The translations under genes were made by a program, and so were the position numbers. This document shows positions 12,710 through 22,186 of a stretch of DNA of 39,023 nt, one piece after another. This DNA comes from a virus: IMG/VR virus record IMGVR_UViG_3300042483_000198, positions 1 through 39,023 of that record. The stretch is one strand, 5' to 3'. The number at the start of each line of letters is the position of its first letter. Within the stretch, counting starts at the first letter, position 1. The notes under the pieces are model-generated. The model ran no database searches and was not told where the DNA came from. It was given only the letters and a program-made list of their open reading frames with translations.

Positions 12710-12813
12710 TTAGTGACTATGGAATACCAGATGGCAGTCAGTTTCTCGCCATAGCGAGCACCGACATAGACACCACCGATGAAGCCGACAGTTATGAGGA
12801 ATAGCGTGAGCAT
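12706..12813 (-). CDS. 35-residue single-pass membrane peptide
   Basis: Starts at ATG 12811-12813 four bases from the fibre gene stop and overlaps the holin start (GTGA). MLTLFLITVGFIGGVYVGA forms one hydrophobic helix, then RYGEKLTAIWYSIVTK. Conserved overlap style indicates a real gene. A holin partner (antiholin or pinholin-like role) is possible by position only. Confidence 0.6.
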   Translation of the reverse strand: MLTLFLITVGFIGGVYVGARYGEKLTAIWYSIVTK

Positions 12814-12816
12814 AAA

Positions 12817-15534
12817 TTAAGCAGGGCGAAGGCTGATACGGTAATTGACTCCACCGATAGTCACAAGGAGGTCAGCCGTATTGGTGCCTCCTGTGTGGGA
12901 TGCCGTTTGGGTAGGATTAAAGACTAAGCCGTTAAATGACATTCCGTTGCCATCAATCTTAATAGCCGCAGTAGCGTCTGGTGCAGTACCGATTCCGACC
13001 TTGCCGTGCTGGTCCACGACGAAGCGAGTTGAGTCTGGGGTAGTGCTATCCTCAACCTCGATGGCGTTGCCAGTTCCTTTTTGGGTCACACGAAGTGCCG
13101 CATTAGTGGTCGTCGTGTCGATAATCTGACTAGAGGAAAATGTATTCGTCAGATTTGAAGTCGCACAGTAAAGGTTAGCCCCTCCAGATTTATAGGACAA
13201 CTTTGGAGAAGTTGCATTAGAAATCCAGATGTCACCGTTTGAGGCTAACGCTGGAGCAGTGTCGCATTGACCCCCAATGTTAATGCAAGGGGTGGCTACA
13301 CCAAGCGTAGCAAAGTTGACCTTGCCCGTAAATGTAGTACCGTATTTCGATGCGAATCCCGAAGCATACTGTGATTCTATGTAGAAGTTCCTAGGTACGT
13401 TAGTGAGTGAACCGTTCGCATCCGTACAGATAATCCGGTCATAATATCCCAACTCCCTTATCTTGTCCGACAAGGTGACGTAAATGCCTTCTTTAACTAC
13501 TAGAGACCTATTTTCTGCAGTAAGTATTCCAGAATGCACACTGCGTCCAGCACCCATAAGCACGTCCGCATTTGCATAAGGACTACCGCTACCTATTAGT
13601 TTCCACCCTCCAGAACTACCACCATGCGAAAGCGTGTTTAATGCATCCTGCATATTCGCATACCCGCTAAGTCCGATATTGACGGAAGTTCCTGCTACAT
13701 TCCAACTACCAGAAGACATAGTACTATCAAACGCTACGGAGTATCCGTTGTAGTCTGCTCCATCAACAGGAGACTGCACCTCAAGGGTTGTAGTTACGTC
13801 CTGTGCAGAAAATCCGTCATAGTAGGTAAATGAAAACTGTCCAGAAGTGGCTGGCTGATTTATGTCTCTAAATGAAGAAGCGGCTATAGCGTTCATCTTC
13901 CAACTACTCCTGCTTTCGTACCCAGCATCGACAAAGCCTTCCGTGGCGTACCCAATTAGGTTACCAGAAGTAAGGTAAGCCTGCGTGGTAACCCACGATT
14001 CCGTAGCGTAGCCAGTAAGGCTAGGAGAAGCGGATTGCTCAGTCCAATAACTAGGATGCGTTATGGGACCATAACCAGCCGCACCTACAGAGGAGTTAAA
14101 CCTGTAAATGCGATTACCCTCAAGTACCAAGTCCCCACCAACATACATCCTAAAGTTGTCGTAGTTAGTAATCTTAGAACCGCTAACCGCAGTACCTACA
14201 AACGTCTCCGTAGCCAGCCCTGCGAGAGCACTTGAATCAATATACCCCTGCGTGGTGACGAAGGATTCCGTAGCCAGCCCGATTAACTGAGAAGACGTGA
14301 CGAACGGATTAGCCGCAGAAGGCGTATCTGAGGATGATATAGCACCCGCTACGTCCGTTCCGAATTTGGTTACTCCAAGATTGAGCCAGATGTTGTTGAG
14401 TTCGGAACCAGTAGGATTCTGAGTAGCATCCCTACGGACAAAGCGAGCATTGGCGGTAGCCTCACCTAGCGGTGCTTCAAGGACCAGAGGCACTAACGTA
14501 GCCGAGTCTATTACATCTGCCCATATAGACACAGGAACCTGCAGGACAGTCTGCTCGCCTTCAGTAGTAAGGACGTTTACTTCTAGTATGCTATCCTTCG
14601 TCTCTTGTCCTGCTAGGAACGTATGAACCTCTGGGGTGTTTAGCGACAGGCTCCCATACACTCCCTTTGCGGATATAATAGACTCCGACATAACCGTCGG
14701 GAATATATTAGCAGAGAAGGTAATGTCCCAAGTAAACTCATCCGTCTTCGTGACTCCTACGACTTCATCTGGATTGGCTAGTTTGCTACGGATTAGGGTT
14801 CTAAGGTCAGCCGCTGATATGGTTACATCCATAGACACCGTCCCGACTATCGGCATTGTCCCGCCAGACTGCCTATATATACCTAGGTTTATGTATCCTC
14901 CAGATGGGTCATTAGAAATCGATATACGCTCTACCTTTGAGCCATCAGCGAATGGGACTATCGTATCTACAACAGAGACTGCGGTAGGCAATTGCGTCCA
15001 AGTATCGCTAAACGCTATGACCGACTGCGTAAGATGGAGGAAGACGGACTGTTCCGTAGCCGAGTCTAGCGGAGTAAGCCTAACAAACGACTTCGGGAAT
15101 AGACCATCCGCATTAGCGGTTATGGCTCCGTGCGTGAGTCCAGAGTTCCATCGGACCATAAAGCCGTCACCAACCGTATTTACCGTCACCCCATCCTCGC
15201 TAGCAACAGAAGCCAGAGCATTTAGTGCCGTCTGTATTTGAGTGTTCGTAGCATTATACGGTATGTCGGATGTCTCCTCCCCAGAGTATCCCAAAGTAAA
15301 CGTACCAGATATGGGATTAAGTTCTCTAGTCCCTATCCCTACCTTTATCGTGCTACCAGAAGGGAAATTCGTCTCAGAGAGTACTCCATCTATACGCTTA
15401 AGGACGTGTATCTCCATCTGTGCCGTATCGCCCTGTATGAATTGCAGGGGCTTAGGCGTAGATTCGCTACCGGGTCCTTGAGTGAGCCGATTGCTTTCCA
15501 AGTCTATCCATAGAGTATAGGGTCTAAACGCCAT
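12817..15534 (-). CDS. tail fibre / receptor-binding protein
   Basis: 905 aa, largest gene of the window. The N-terminal region (to about 370) contains repeated beta domains. The central region holds several copies of an ATES/T-[FW]V motif (ATESFVTTQ, ATETFVGTA, ATESWVTTQ, ATEGFVDAG), a repeat common in trimeric fibre shafts. The C-terminus (KVGIGTAPDATAAIKIDG and on) resembles tips of phage fibres that precede an intramolecular chaperone, but no chaperone Ser-Asn cleavage motif was identified. It is the last tail gene before lysis genes, usual for the host-binding fibre. Its leader contains AGGGACGCTACGCCT, also found before the gene at 20118. Confidence 0.8.
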   Translation of the reverse strand: MAFRPYTLWIDLESNRLTQGPGSESTPKPLQFIQGDTAQMEIHVLKRIDGVLSETNFPSGSTIKVGIGTRELNPISGTFTLGYSGEETSDIPYNATNTQIQTALNALASVASEDGVTVNTVGDGFMVRWNSGLTHGAITANADGLFPKSFVRLTPLDSATEQSVFLHLTQSVIAFSDTWTQLPTAVSVVDTIVPFADGSKVERISISNDPSGGYINLGIYRQSGGTMPIVGTVSMDVTISAADLRTLIRSKLANPDEVVGVTKTDEFTWDITFSANIFPTVMSESIISAKGVYGSLSLNTPEVHTFLAGQETKDSILEVNVLTTEGEQTVLQVPVSIWADVIDSATLVPLVLEAPLGEATANARFVRRDATQNPTGSELNNIWLNLGVTKFGTDVAGAISSSDTPSAANPFVTSSQLIGLATESFVTTQGYIDSSALAGLATETFVGTAVSGSKITNYDNFRMYVGGDLVLEGNRIYRFNSSVGAAGYGPITHPSYWTEQSASPSLTGYATESWVTTQAYLTSGNLIGYATEGFVDAGYESRSSWKMNAIAASSFRDINQPATSGQFSFTYYDGFSAQDVTTTLEVQSPVDGADYNGYSVAFDSTMSSGSWNVAGTSVNIGLSGYANMQDALNTLSHGGSSGGWKLIGSGSPYANADVLMGAGRSVHSGILTAENRSLVVKEGIYVTLSDKIRELGYYDRIICTDANGSLTNVPRNFYIESQYASGFASKYGTTFTGKVNFATLGVATPCINIGGQCDTAPALASNGDIWISNATSPKLSYKSGGANLYCATSNLTNTFSSSQIIDTTTTNAALRVTQKGTGNAIEVEDSTTPDSTRFVVDQHGKVGIGTAPDATAAIKIDGNGMSFNGLVFNPTQTASHTGGTNTADLLVTIGGVNYRISLRPA

Positions 15535-15558
15535 TGGTGTAGGCGTAGCGTCCCTTAT

Positions 15559-16728
15559 TTAACTTACGGACTCAACGTAAAAATCAATCACACGCCTAGC
15601 CTGCATAGCATCTAGTTTGTCTTCGTCCCATTTTATGCCCCCTAGTTTGTACACCTTGAATAGCCCTATTTCACGCTCTAGGTTATCATCGGATAACGAT
15701 GCGGTAACGCTTTCCGTATCCGAGCCGTCCTCAAACGTTATGGTATAGGTTTCCTGTAGTTGGGCATCCGTAGTCTTCGTGCAATTACCCTCCTCATAGG
15801 TTATCTTTATGTCATAGGTCTTACCTTTATACCAGCAATCCGTGCAGGAGTTTACTACGTAGGCATATACGGTTAGGTCTAAATCCTGCCTAAACCATCT
15901 CCTAGTGTATTCGTCCGTCTGTGGACAGAAGGCTAGGAACTCAGTATACGGCTGAGGGTCATCGAAGTACTTTGCTAGGTCAAATGGAGGTACCGAAGAG
16001 TCGTGCTGATTGTCCCTAGCCTTCAGACTTCCTCCTCCGTAGAACTGCGTAGATCCATTCCTAGGCAGGTCAGTAGGCAGTACGTCCATGCCTGTCTCCT
16101 TGTAATACAGTTTAACGTTAGGCTGGCTATTAGGGAATCTATTCCATTCAACGTATCCTTCCGATTCTGGGGTCCAATCTGGGTCCTTTTCTTCAAACTC
16201 CGAACGCAACTCTCGCACTCCTATTAGGGACATAGAGTCTATATACTTAGTCCAGAACTTCTTTTTCCCATCAGAGGACTGCCCTGCGGGCTGATACACC
16301 TCTACCTCATCTACGACTATAAACTCCTTATCGGGAGGGTATGGAGGAGCGGTTCCGATTACGTAATAGGGAGTACGTGCACCCCAATACTCGCCTTGGT
16401 AAGACGGGAAAGCGAATGGGTCATACCATCCTGTACCCCAATACCTACGCCATCCTTTGCATTCAAGTGTGATGTATATGTAAGAGTCTCCTACTGTAGA
16501 TGCTATTCTTACTACTCTAGTTGGATGCGACTCTGGATACCATACCCCATCCGTCTTACGAAATACGGGCAATTCATTGTTGTCGCTACTCATGGAATTG
16601 TACGAAGCCCATTTTAGCCAAGCAGCACTAGTAGCCCCATGCTGTCCTCCGTACAGAGGCTGAGGAATCTTATCCTTATGCGGATGCCAAGGATTAAGGA
16701 TAACGCCCCATGCTCGACGACCACTCAT
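15559..16728 (-). CDS. putative tail/baseplate protein, 389 aa
   Basis: Start at ATG 16726-16728 (MSGRRAWGVILNP), giving an ATGA overlap with the upstream gene; a longer frame to 16770 is rejected. Rich in Trp, Tyr and Pro in the first half; Cys pairs near residues 300-345 (SCTDCWYKGK, NCTKTT) may bind metal or form disulfides. Strand-rich ending. No family recognised; its place between tape measure and fibre suggests a distal tail structure. Confidence 0.65.
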   Translation of the reverse strand: MSGRRAWGVILNPWHPHKDKIPQPLYGGQHGATSAAWLKWASYNSMSSDNNELPVFRKTDGVWYPESHPTRVVRIASTVGDSYIYITLECKGWRRYWGTGWYDPFAFPSYQGEYWGARTPYYVIGTAPPYPPDKEFIVVDEVEVYQPAGQSSDGKKKFWTKYIDSMSLIGVRELRSEFEEKDPDWTPESEGYVEWNRFPNSQPNVKLYYKETGMDVLPTDLPRNGSTQFYGGGSLKARDNQHDSSVPPFDLAKYFDDPQPYTEFLAFCPQTDEYTRRWFRQDLDLTVYAYVVNSCTDCWYKGKTYDIKITYEEGNCTKTTDAQLQETYTITFEDGSDTESVTASLSDDNLEREIGLFKVYKLGGIKWDEDKLDAMQARRVIDFYVESVS

Positions 16729-17432
16729 GTAGCGGCATACCAGAAGTATTGAGCAGGACTCTGTCCACACTTTATACGCTCTACTCCGTTGGATAGCGTA
16801 GCAAATTGAGCCACAGTAATGCTTTCCTCTTGTGCTGGCTCGTCATCGTATTCTCCGTCTACTCCCTCTACTGCCTCCTTCTTCGCCTTGTAATCTATGG
16901 TCGCTATAAGCAGGTATGCTTTGTCGTCATAGTTACCCTTGCTTTCCTGCTGGTCTACTATGATTAGCGGAGTCTCTCCATCCTCCTTAGGGAAAACGTA
17001 CTGCGTCTGGCTACCTTCCCCTTTGACTTCCAGCCACACAGACCATTTGCCTTCAGTTGATACGGTCCTTTTAGGCTTAGGGTTTGAGTTTATCTTCTCG
17101 CCTTGGAACTTAGGAACGTAGTTGTTTACGGTAGCAGGCCAGACTACGTAAGAGTATCCAGTTATCTCATTACCATCTGCATCCGTATTCTTGGTATAGA
17201 CTATCTGCCATGGGTGATATTCTACTACTGCCTTAGCGGAACGACGACGTGGTATGTCTACCTCAATGAGCGTACCGCCAGCAGTCTCTGAAGGACGGAC
17301 CGAGCCAGAGTGAATACCTGTCCTGCTCTGGTCTAGGTATTGCCCAATTTGGTTTAGCCTATTTGCGGATATAGACTGAGAACCGGGTTCGAAAACTCCA
17401 GTCCTACTAGGCCTATCTTTGTGTATACCCAT
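16725..17432 (-). CDS. putative tail structural protein, 235 aa
   Basis: Start overlaps the previous stop as TAATG and its stop overlaps the next start (ATGA). The N-terminus is Ser/Arg/Gly-rich (FEPGSQSISANRLNQIGQYL), then strand-rich segments with a Lys/Glu-rich insertion near 175-200. Such SISANRLN-type N-termini are seen in virion proteins of unknown role. Position implies a tail tip or fibre-adaptor component. Confidence 0.6.
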   Translation of the reverse strand: MGIHKDRPSRTGVFEPGSQSISANRLNQIGQYLDQSRTGIHSGSVRPSETAGGTLIEVDIPRRRSAKAVVEYHPWQIVYTKNTDADGNEITGYSYVVWPATVNNYVPKFQGEKINSNPKPKRTVSTEGKWSVWLEVKGEGSQTQYVFPKEDGETPLIIVDQQESKGNYDDKAYLLIATIDYKAKKEAVEGVDGEYDDEPAQEESITVAQFATLSNGVERIKCGQSPAQYFWYAAT

Positions 17433-18307
17433 TAGTCCTTTTCGCCAGATTTGTAGATGAAACTATTCCATCCAAGTACTCCACCGAGAGTAAGGTCGTA
17501 ACTTATCTTATAGACCTTTCCGTATTCTTCCACGTTTACGCCAGCGACTAACCAGTTTCGAGGCTGGTAGTAACCTTCCTCGCCAGCGTTGTTCATCAAC
17601 CGAGCAACCGTAAATATCGCCCACGTCGGCAGGAGAGGTATGCCCCCTATTTCTCCGCTGACGGTAGTCTTACCTATGGCTCCTACTATCTTATTCGTGA
17701 TTAATGCGGTGCGTGTATACATTACGCCCTTAACGGTAATCGTAGGAGAATAGTAACTCTTAACCCCAGCCATTACGTTCTTCTTCTGCTTGGCTGAAGG
17801 TCCAGTACCTACGGTTGTGAGTAATGAGAACTCTTGAAAGACTCCCTTCTTGTCATCCTTAGTAATCTCCCCACTTACGGCATCTACGAAGATAGCCCCA
17901 TTTAAGGCCGCAGAAGGCTTCCCGCCTATCTTAGTCACGAATTCGTTGTGGGTGTCTATCGGGTCAGTAGTAGAACCGACTGAAATCTGTATCTGTGGCT
18001 CTGTCCTTATGCCAGTCTCTATGCCTACGTAACTTGCATCTATATCTAGCAGTCCTCCCTTTCTGGTAGTGGTTTGAACCTTCCAGCACTTAAGACGCTC
18101 GTCGTGAGGATGCTGGTCCCCTTTGAGTGGTATCTTCCCTGCGTCATCTACGGAGCAGGTAAAGTTTACGGAACCCTCCATTAGCCCGAACCCGTCATTA
18201 GATATAGGCCATTTAGCCTGCGTAGCCATCCCTGCCTTACCCTTTACTATCTTGGCGATAGGGGCGTATGATTGAGCCTTCGTGCTACCAGTGGATGTTT
18301 CGCTCAT
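17432..18307 (-). CDS. putative distal tail protein, 291 aa
   Basis: Immediately downstream of the tape measure and overlapping it by four bases, the usual place of a distal tail or tail-hub protein. Beta-rich with many Gly, Thr and Lys; no membrane or signal segment. LLTTVGTGPSAKQKKNV near the centre and LPTWAIFTVARLMNNAGEEG toward the C-terminus are notable but match no named motif. Function assigned by position only. Confidence 0.6.
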   Translation of the reverse strand: MSETSTGSTKAQSYAPIAKIVKGKAGMATQAKWPISNDGFGLMEGSVNFTCSVDDAGKIPLKGDQHPHDERLKCWKVQTTTRKGGLLDIDASYVGIETGIRTEPQIQISVGSTTDPIDTHNEFVTKIGGKPSAALNGAIFVDAVSGEITKDDKKGVFQEFSLLTTVGTGPSAKQKKNVMAGVKSYYSPTITVKGVMYTRTALITNKIVGAIGKTTVSGEIGGIPLLPTWAIFTVARLMNNAGEEGYYQPRNWLVAGVNVEEYGKVYKISYDLTLGGVLGWNSFIYKSGEKD

Positions 18308-19533
18308 CGGGATAAAGGAGATTTGTTCTTAAGGATGTCTACCTGCTCTTGGGTTAGACGCAACTGTTCCTTGGCTACGTCTAGGCTAGCGGTCGCTACG
18401 GCTAGGCTAGGGTCGTATCCACCGCCTACGAGGCCCCCACCCCCAACGGAAGCCATACCCGACACTCCGAAGGACGCACCGCTACCTCCACCCTTGCCTC
18501 CGACTCCTGCCTCATCGGTTATAGACTCGGTGTCTCTACGAGCGAGAGGTGCAGGCTTGTCGTCCTTTAGGGAACCCATCGTAAACGCATGCCATGATGC
18601 TTGGAATGCGTCCCAAGACTTATCCGCACCCTTCGCACTAGCGATGGCGACTTGTCCAGCGACTCCGCCTACCGTACGAGCCATGCCTGCGGATTTACGA
18701 CCACTTTCTGCAATCCCTCCCATTCCCGGTACGTAGTCAGCCATATCCGAAAGCATATCCAGAAAGTCCGCTAGTTTGTTCATCGCCCACATGACCGTCC
18801 CAGCGATAAACGTTACCATCGTCGTTATCCCAGCCGCCAATGCGGATACTATCATCCCTAACAATCCGACTATTATCATAGCGACTGGCTTAAGCATGCT
18901 GAGTAACCCATCCCACGCATCGCCTAATTCGTCCGATGCTTCTATCTGAGCCTTGCTCATAATGGCGGCTTCACGGAACGAATTGGCAAGTTCCTCGGTG
19001 CTCATGGATAGCATAGCCATTATGTCCATAGACGATTTGCCGAATGCGGCAGTCAGCCTGTGCATAAACTCGGTCTTGTTCCCTGCCTTATCTAATGCTT
19101 CTGATAGTCGTAGAATAGCAGTCTGGGCATCTATGCCACCCGACTTGATTTCTTCCATCGTAAAGCCTAATGCTAGAAGGTCATTGACTGCGGCCTCGTT
19201 CTTAAACGCATCAGCAAACCCTTTCTTAAACGACTTAATGATAGTCGCTATGTTATTCATCTCTAATCCTACTTTCTTGCCAGCCGCCGCCATACGCTGG
19301 AGGGAATCAGAGGATACATCAAAACGCTTCGACATATCAGAAATCGCCTTAGCCTCATCGAACGCTCCCTTGATAAAGCCCATAACCTGCATCGCTATGG
19401 CTATCGGACCTAGAGCCGATAGCATAGAGTTCCGAAGGGACGTGGCAAAGGAACTAGCATAACTAGATGCGGCAGCGGCTCCCGACTTGAACTGCTTGGC
19501 ATCGAGTCCAAGCATAACCATTAGTCTGTTCAT
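18304..19533 (-). CDS. tail tape measure protein
   Basis: 409 aa. The N-terminus (MNRLMVMLGLDAKQFKSGAAA) is a typical tape-measure start. It is followed by Ala/Met/Lys-rich helices, a region resembling phage minor tail helices (ISDMSKRFDVSSDSLQRMA, about 65-83) that recurs in tape measures, and hydrophobic segments at about 216-255. Gly-rich low-complexity near 345-375. By the usual rule of about 0.15 nm per residue, the tail would be near 60 nm, short for a siphovirus. It follows the chaperone candidate and precedes distal tail genes. Confidence 0.85.
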   Translation of the reverse strand: MNRLMVMLGLDAKQFKSGAAAASSYASSFATSLRNSMLSALGPIAIAMQVMGFIKGAFDEAKAISDMSKRFDVSSDSLQRMAAAGKKVGLEMNNIATIIKSFKKGFADAFKNEAAVNDLLALGFTMEEIKSGGIDAQTAILRLSEALDKAGNKTEFMHRLTAAFGKSSMDIMAMLSMSTEELANSFREAAIMSKAQIEASDELGDAWDGLLSMLKPVAMIIVGLLGMIVSALAAGITTMVTFIAGTVMWAMNKLADFLDMLSDMADYVPGMGGIAESGRKSAGMARTVGGVAGQVAIASAKGADKSWDAFQASWHAFTMGSLKDDKPAPLARRDTESITDEAGVGGKGGGSGASFGVSGMASVGGGGLVGGGYDPSLAVATASLDVAKEQLRLTQEQVDILKNKSPLSR

Positions 19534-20117
19534 TTGGCTTCTTCCTCTTGTGGGTGTTTATCTAGGTATTCCTGTATGACCATCCGCTGTAATTCGGCTT
19601 CCAAATCGCTGGACATTATATCCGCTTCGGCACCTTCGGTTATGCCGATGCACACATATACCCAGATTATCTGCCCTTCAGCGGAATGAAGTACTTCCTT
19701 TAGAGGCATCCCGTACTTGACCATCGTAGCCACGACGTTGGCTACCCACGGCACTCCTCTATCTTCTCCGTCCTTTTCGGCTTTCTGTAGTACTTCTGGC
19801 CATGCACAGGACTCCTTTATGTGCTGTCTCAACCCTGCGATAGCGTATGCGTAATAGGTGTTGGATATGCTTAAGAGTCCCCACTTCATTCCATCCAGCA
19901 TAGATGGCTTAGAGCCTACGATTTCGTCCACGCTGTCCGATGACATTACCCTTACGGCTAGCATCAAATCAGATGGGGAGACATTACCTCCGAGGATTAT
20001 AGGAGACTTCATCTCCTCCAGCACTATCCGATGAAATAGGCTAAAAGGGCGAAGCCGCCTACCCAGAAGGTGGCGGCTCCTCATGCCTAGGAAAGCCGTT
20101 GTGAACTTGGAGTCCAC
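19530..20117 (-). CDS. putative tail assembly chaperone
   Basis: 195 aa, directly upstream of the tape measure and overlapping it by four bases, the fixed position of tail assembly chaperones. Helical protein with a hydrophobic core (LLSISNTYYAYAIAGLRQHI) and an acidic, Gln/Glu-rich end (HPQEEEAK). Many such genes have a programmed -1 frameshift to a longer product; no second overlapping frame of that kind is seen here. Identity rests on position. Confidence 0.55.
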   Translation of the reverse strand: MDSKFTTAFLGMRSRHLLGRRLRPFSLFHRIVLEEMKSPIILGGNVSPSDLMLAVRVMSSDSVDEIVGSKPSMLDGMKWGLLSISNTYYAYAIAGLRQHIKESCAWPEVLQKAEKDGEDRGVPWVANVVATMVKYGMPLKEVLHSAEGQIIWVYVCIGITEGAEADIMSSDLEAELQRMVIQEYLDKHPQEEEAK

Positions 20118-20453
20118 TTACGCTATCTGCTCGTACTTAACGCCCTTGAGGGATAGTTTGGTAAAGCCTTTCGCCTCACCACGACGCTCGACTTCCTTGA
20201 TAATCCAAGACACGTTACGGTAAGTAAGCGTATCTCCGATGGCGGGGTCGTAAGAACCACCGACAGGCACGAAGCCCTCTAGCGAGAGTTCCTTAGTCAT
20301 ATCATCCATGTGCATGGCGATAGTACGACCCTGCTCATCGAGGACGACTTCATCGACTCCCGGTTTCTCGGAGACGGAATAGGAGGAGACGGTAATACCA
20401 GCCTTGCCATCGACTCCGAAAACGTGGGCGGTGCCTTTAGTTATAGCGGACAT
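20118..20453 (-). CDS. putative tail tube or tail connector protein, 111 aa
   Basis: Beta-rich small protein (AHVFGVDGKAGITVSSYSVSE and KLSLKGVKYEQI, the first split for length), with a GGSYDPAIGDTLTYRN segment near 66-81. Located between the tail terminator candidate and chaperone, where the tube protein normally lies. At 111 aa it is short for a tube protein, so a connector is possible. Its leader carries AGGGACGCTACGCCT, ten bases before the ATG. Confidence 0.55.
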   Translation of the reverse strand: MSAITKGTAHVFGVDGKAGITVSSYSVSEKPGVDEVVLDEQGRTIAMHMDDMTKELSLEGFVPVGGSYDPAIGDTLTYRNVSWIIKEVERRGEAKGFTKLSLKGVKYEQIA

Positions 20454-20475
20454 AGTTTATGAAGGCGTAGCGTCC

Positions 20476-20895
20476 CTATTCGGGAAGACAGCAGAAGACT
20501 TCGTAGTGCAGTATTACCCCTAATTTCTGCTCGTCTTTGGCCTCCTCTACGCTCTCAAAACATAGAGCATACAGGAAGCCAGAGTCCGATTCCCATGCGG
20601 TCTTAATGAGATTGAACTGCGAAAGGCTGGCCTCTACTAGTTCTGTCATCTCCCGATGAGAGTCTAGGGTGCCTTCGTGGATGTCGGTATAGATGTGGAC
20701 ATCCAATTTGACGGAGTAATTGCCGTAATGGTCTATGCCTAGGTCGGATGCCGTAGCCGATGGTGCGTAGGCGATGACCATGCTATTGTGGTCTTTCTGC
20801 TCTAGTTCCTGCCCGAGTAGCACAGGGTACGTAATGTCTGTCACGGATTGCAGGTATGCCTTAATCTTCTCCTCGGTTATGGTCCGTATGTTCAT
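20476..20895 (-). CDS. putative tail terminator (DUF3168/gpU-like)
   Basis: 139 aa. N-terminal helix (TITEEKIKAYLQSVTDITYP) then alternating strands with VKLDVHIYTDIHEG near 62-75 and a C-terminal strand (GVILHYEVFCCLPE). This order matches tail terminators, ring-forming proteins that end tail tube growth. It overlaps the previous gene by four bases. Assignment by pattern and place. Confidence 0.6.
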   Translation of the reverse strand: MNIRTITEEKIKAYLQSVTDITYPVLLGQELEQKDHNSMVIAYAPSATASDLGIDHYGNYSVKLDVHIYTDIHEGTLDSHREMTELVEASLSQFNLIKTAWESDSGFLYALCFESVEEAKDEQKLGVILHYEVFCCLPE

Positions 20896-21818
20896 TTTGA
20901 GTTCTTGGCTGTTTTAGCGTTAGACGTATTTATCTGCTTCTTGAGCCAGATGGCGAGTTTATATCGTAACTTAGCGGCTCGTATGTTGAAGGCTAATTGG
21001 ACGACATTGAACTTGGCTCCCAATCCATACTTGTTCCCTATGTGATTTACTAGGGTTATGGTAGGGGTGGCATCGGACTTCGTATTGTCCGCACCTCCAG
21101 CCGCCCTCCGTGGCTGTGACGATACCCAAGCAGGCATAGTAGATGGGAACTTACCAGCGACCTGCTTGGCGGCATGTGCCCACTGAGCCTTCATAAGACC
21201 TATGTCCCTCCATGCGGTCTGGGTTACGGATTTGATAGTAGACCTATCACGGACGTAAAAGACCTCGTTATGGTTCTTTACCTTTAGCCTACCTTGGACT
21301 CGTTTGGAGTTACGGAAGGACGGGCTTACGCTCTTTATGATAGTACGCTTTACGTTCCCAGAAGGCGGCTTGTGCTTAAACATCCGCTTGAACTTCTCGT
21401 ACGCTACATCTGGATTCTTGCTCTTTAGTAGTTTGGCTACGGCAGGAGGATACTTCTTAAAGTTCTTGGACTCCTTTAGGGCCATAAAGTCCATAAGGTC
21501 ATCGTTATGGGCTATGGTGCTAAGAGGGATAGTCCACATAGGCTTAAAGACTCTGTCGGTCTCACTCTTAATCGTACGCATGGCTACCTTCTTCGCCTGC
21601 GGAGTAAGGCCACCGCCACCTCCTTTCTTAAATGGAGGGGTGACTATCATTAGGGCTTCAGCCATACCTACTGACTCCTCACGTAGCAGAGCACCCAAAT
21701 CCTGCTTCGCCTCAGGCCACCATTGACGGAGGGCGGCTAGGTATTCCGTAGGGTCGCACTCTACCTCTACGGAGCGGGTACGAGTACCGCCCATCAAGGA
21801 GGTGAGGAACCTACTCAT
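20892..21818 (-). CDS. putative head-tail/minor tail protein (gp10-like), 308 aa
   Basis: Very basic protein. ALLREESVGMAEALMIVTPP near residues 42-61 and the following GGGGGLTPQAKKVAM segment resemble HK97 gp10-type connectors with a P-x-x-x-G-x-L pattern, but it is about twice as long as that family. The C-terminus is Arg/Lys-rich (IRAAKLRYKLAIWLKKQI). Eight-base overlap with the upstream connector gene (ATGAGTAG). Role by position: neck or tail completion. Confidence 0.55.
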   Translation of the reverse strand: MSRFLTSLMGGTRTRSVEVECDPTEYLAALRQWWPEAKQDLGALLREESVGMAEALMIVTPPFKKGGGGGLTPQAKKVAMRTIKSETDRVFKPMWTIPLSTIAHNDDLMDFMALKESKNFKKYPPAVAKLLKSKNPDVAYEKFKRMFKHKPPSGNVKRTIIKSVSPSFRNSKRVQGRLKVKNHNEVFYVRDRSTIKSVTQTAWRDIGLMKAQWAHAAKQVAGKFPSTMPAWVSSQPRRAAGGADNTKSDATPTITLVNHIGNKYGLGAKFNVVQLAFNIRAAKLRYKLAIWLKKQINTSNAKTAKNSK

Positions 21819-22185
21819 TGTTCATTCGGAATACCGCCCAAGGAGAGCCTTCCTTGCAGGTAACCTCTTTGATACGCATTACGCCATCAAAGCCTACGAT
21901 GCTGGCAGGCCTGCCTATCCACGCCTTCACGTCCGTAAAAGGCCGCCATGAGGCAGGCAGAGGGGTAGAACGCAGTACCTTTACTTCGACTACGATGTTG
22001 TCTACGACCCCACCCTCCTCAAGGGACTCGGAAAGCATAGGGTCTCCGATTAGTCCATTCGTTTCTGCGGTGGTGCTGGGGGCCTCGCCCAATGCTGGAA
22101 GCGACCTAAAGGTGACGCTACGCCCGAAGTCTATAAGGAATTCAGCCGCATCAGAGGCCATCTCTTGGCGTAGGTCTTCGTTCAT
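21811..22185 (-). CDS. putative head-tail connector, 124 aa
   Basis: N-terminal helix (MNEDLRQEMASDAAEFLIDFG), then strands; KAWIGRPASIVGFDGVMRIKEV (split) and the last strand EGSPWAVFRMNNE fit small connector/stopper proteins. Located between capsid-side and tail genes. It carries one copy of the GACGCTACGCC motif (22114). Identity is tentative. Confidence 0.5.
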   Translation of the reverse strand: MNEDLRQEMASDAAEFLIDFGRSVTFRSLPALGEAPSTTAETNGLIGDPMLSESLEEGGVVDNIVVEVKVLRSTPLPASWRPFTDVKAWIGRPASIVGFDGVMRIKEVTCKEGSPWAVFRMNNE

Positions 22186-22186
22186 A

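Noticed and set aside
14035-15513. Plus-strand frames inside the fibre gene
   Set aside because: Shadows of the 905-residue fibre gene; no leaders or coupled starts.
18436-18520. Gly-rich repeat in the tape measure as a mobile repeat
   Set aside because: It encodes a low-complexity Gly/Ser region typical of tape measures and has no repeated DNA copies elsewhere.
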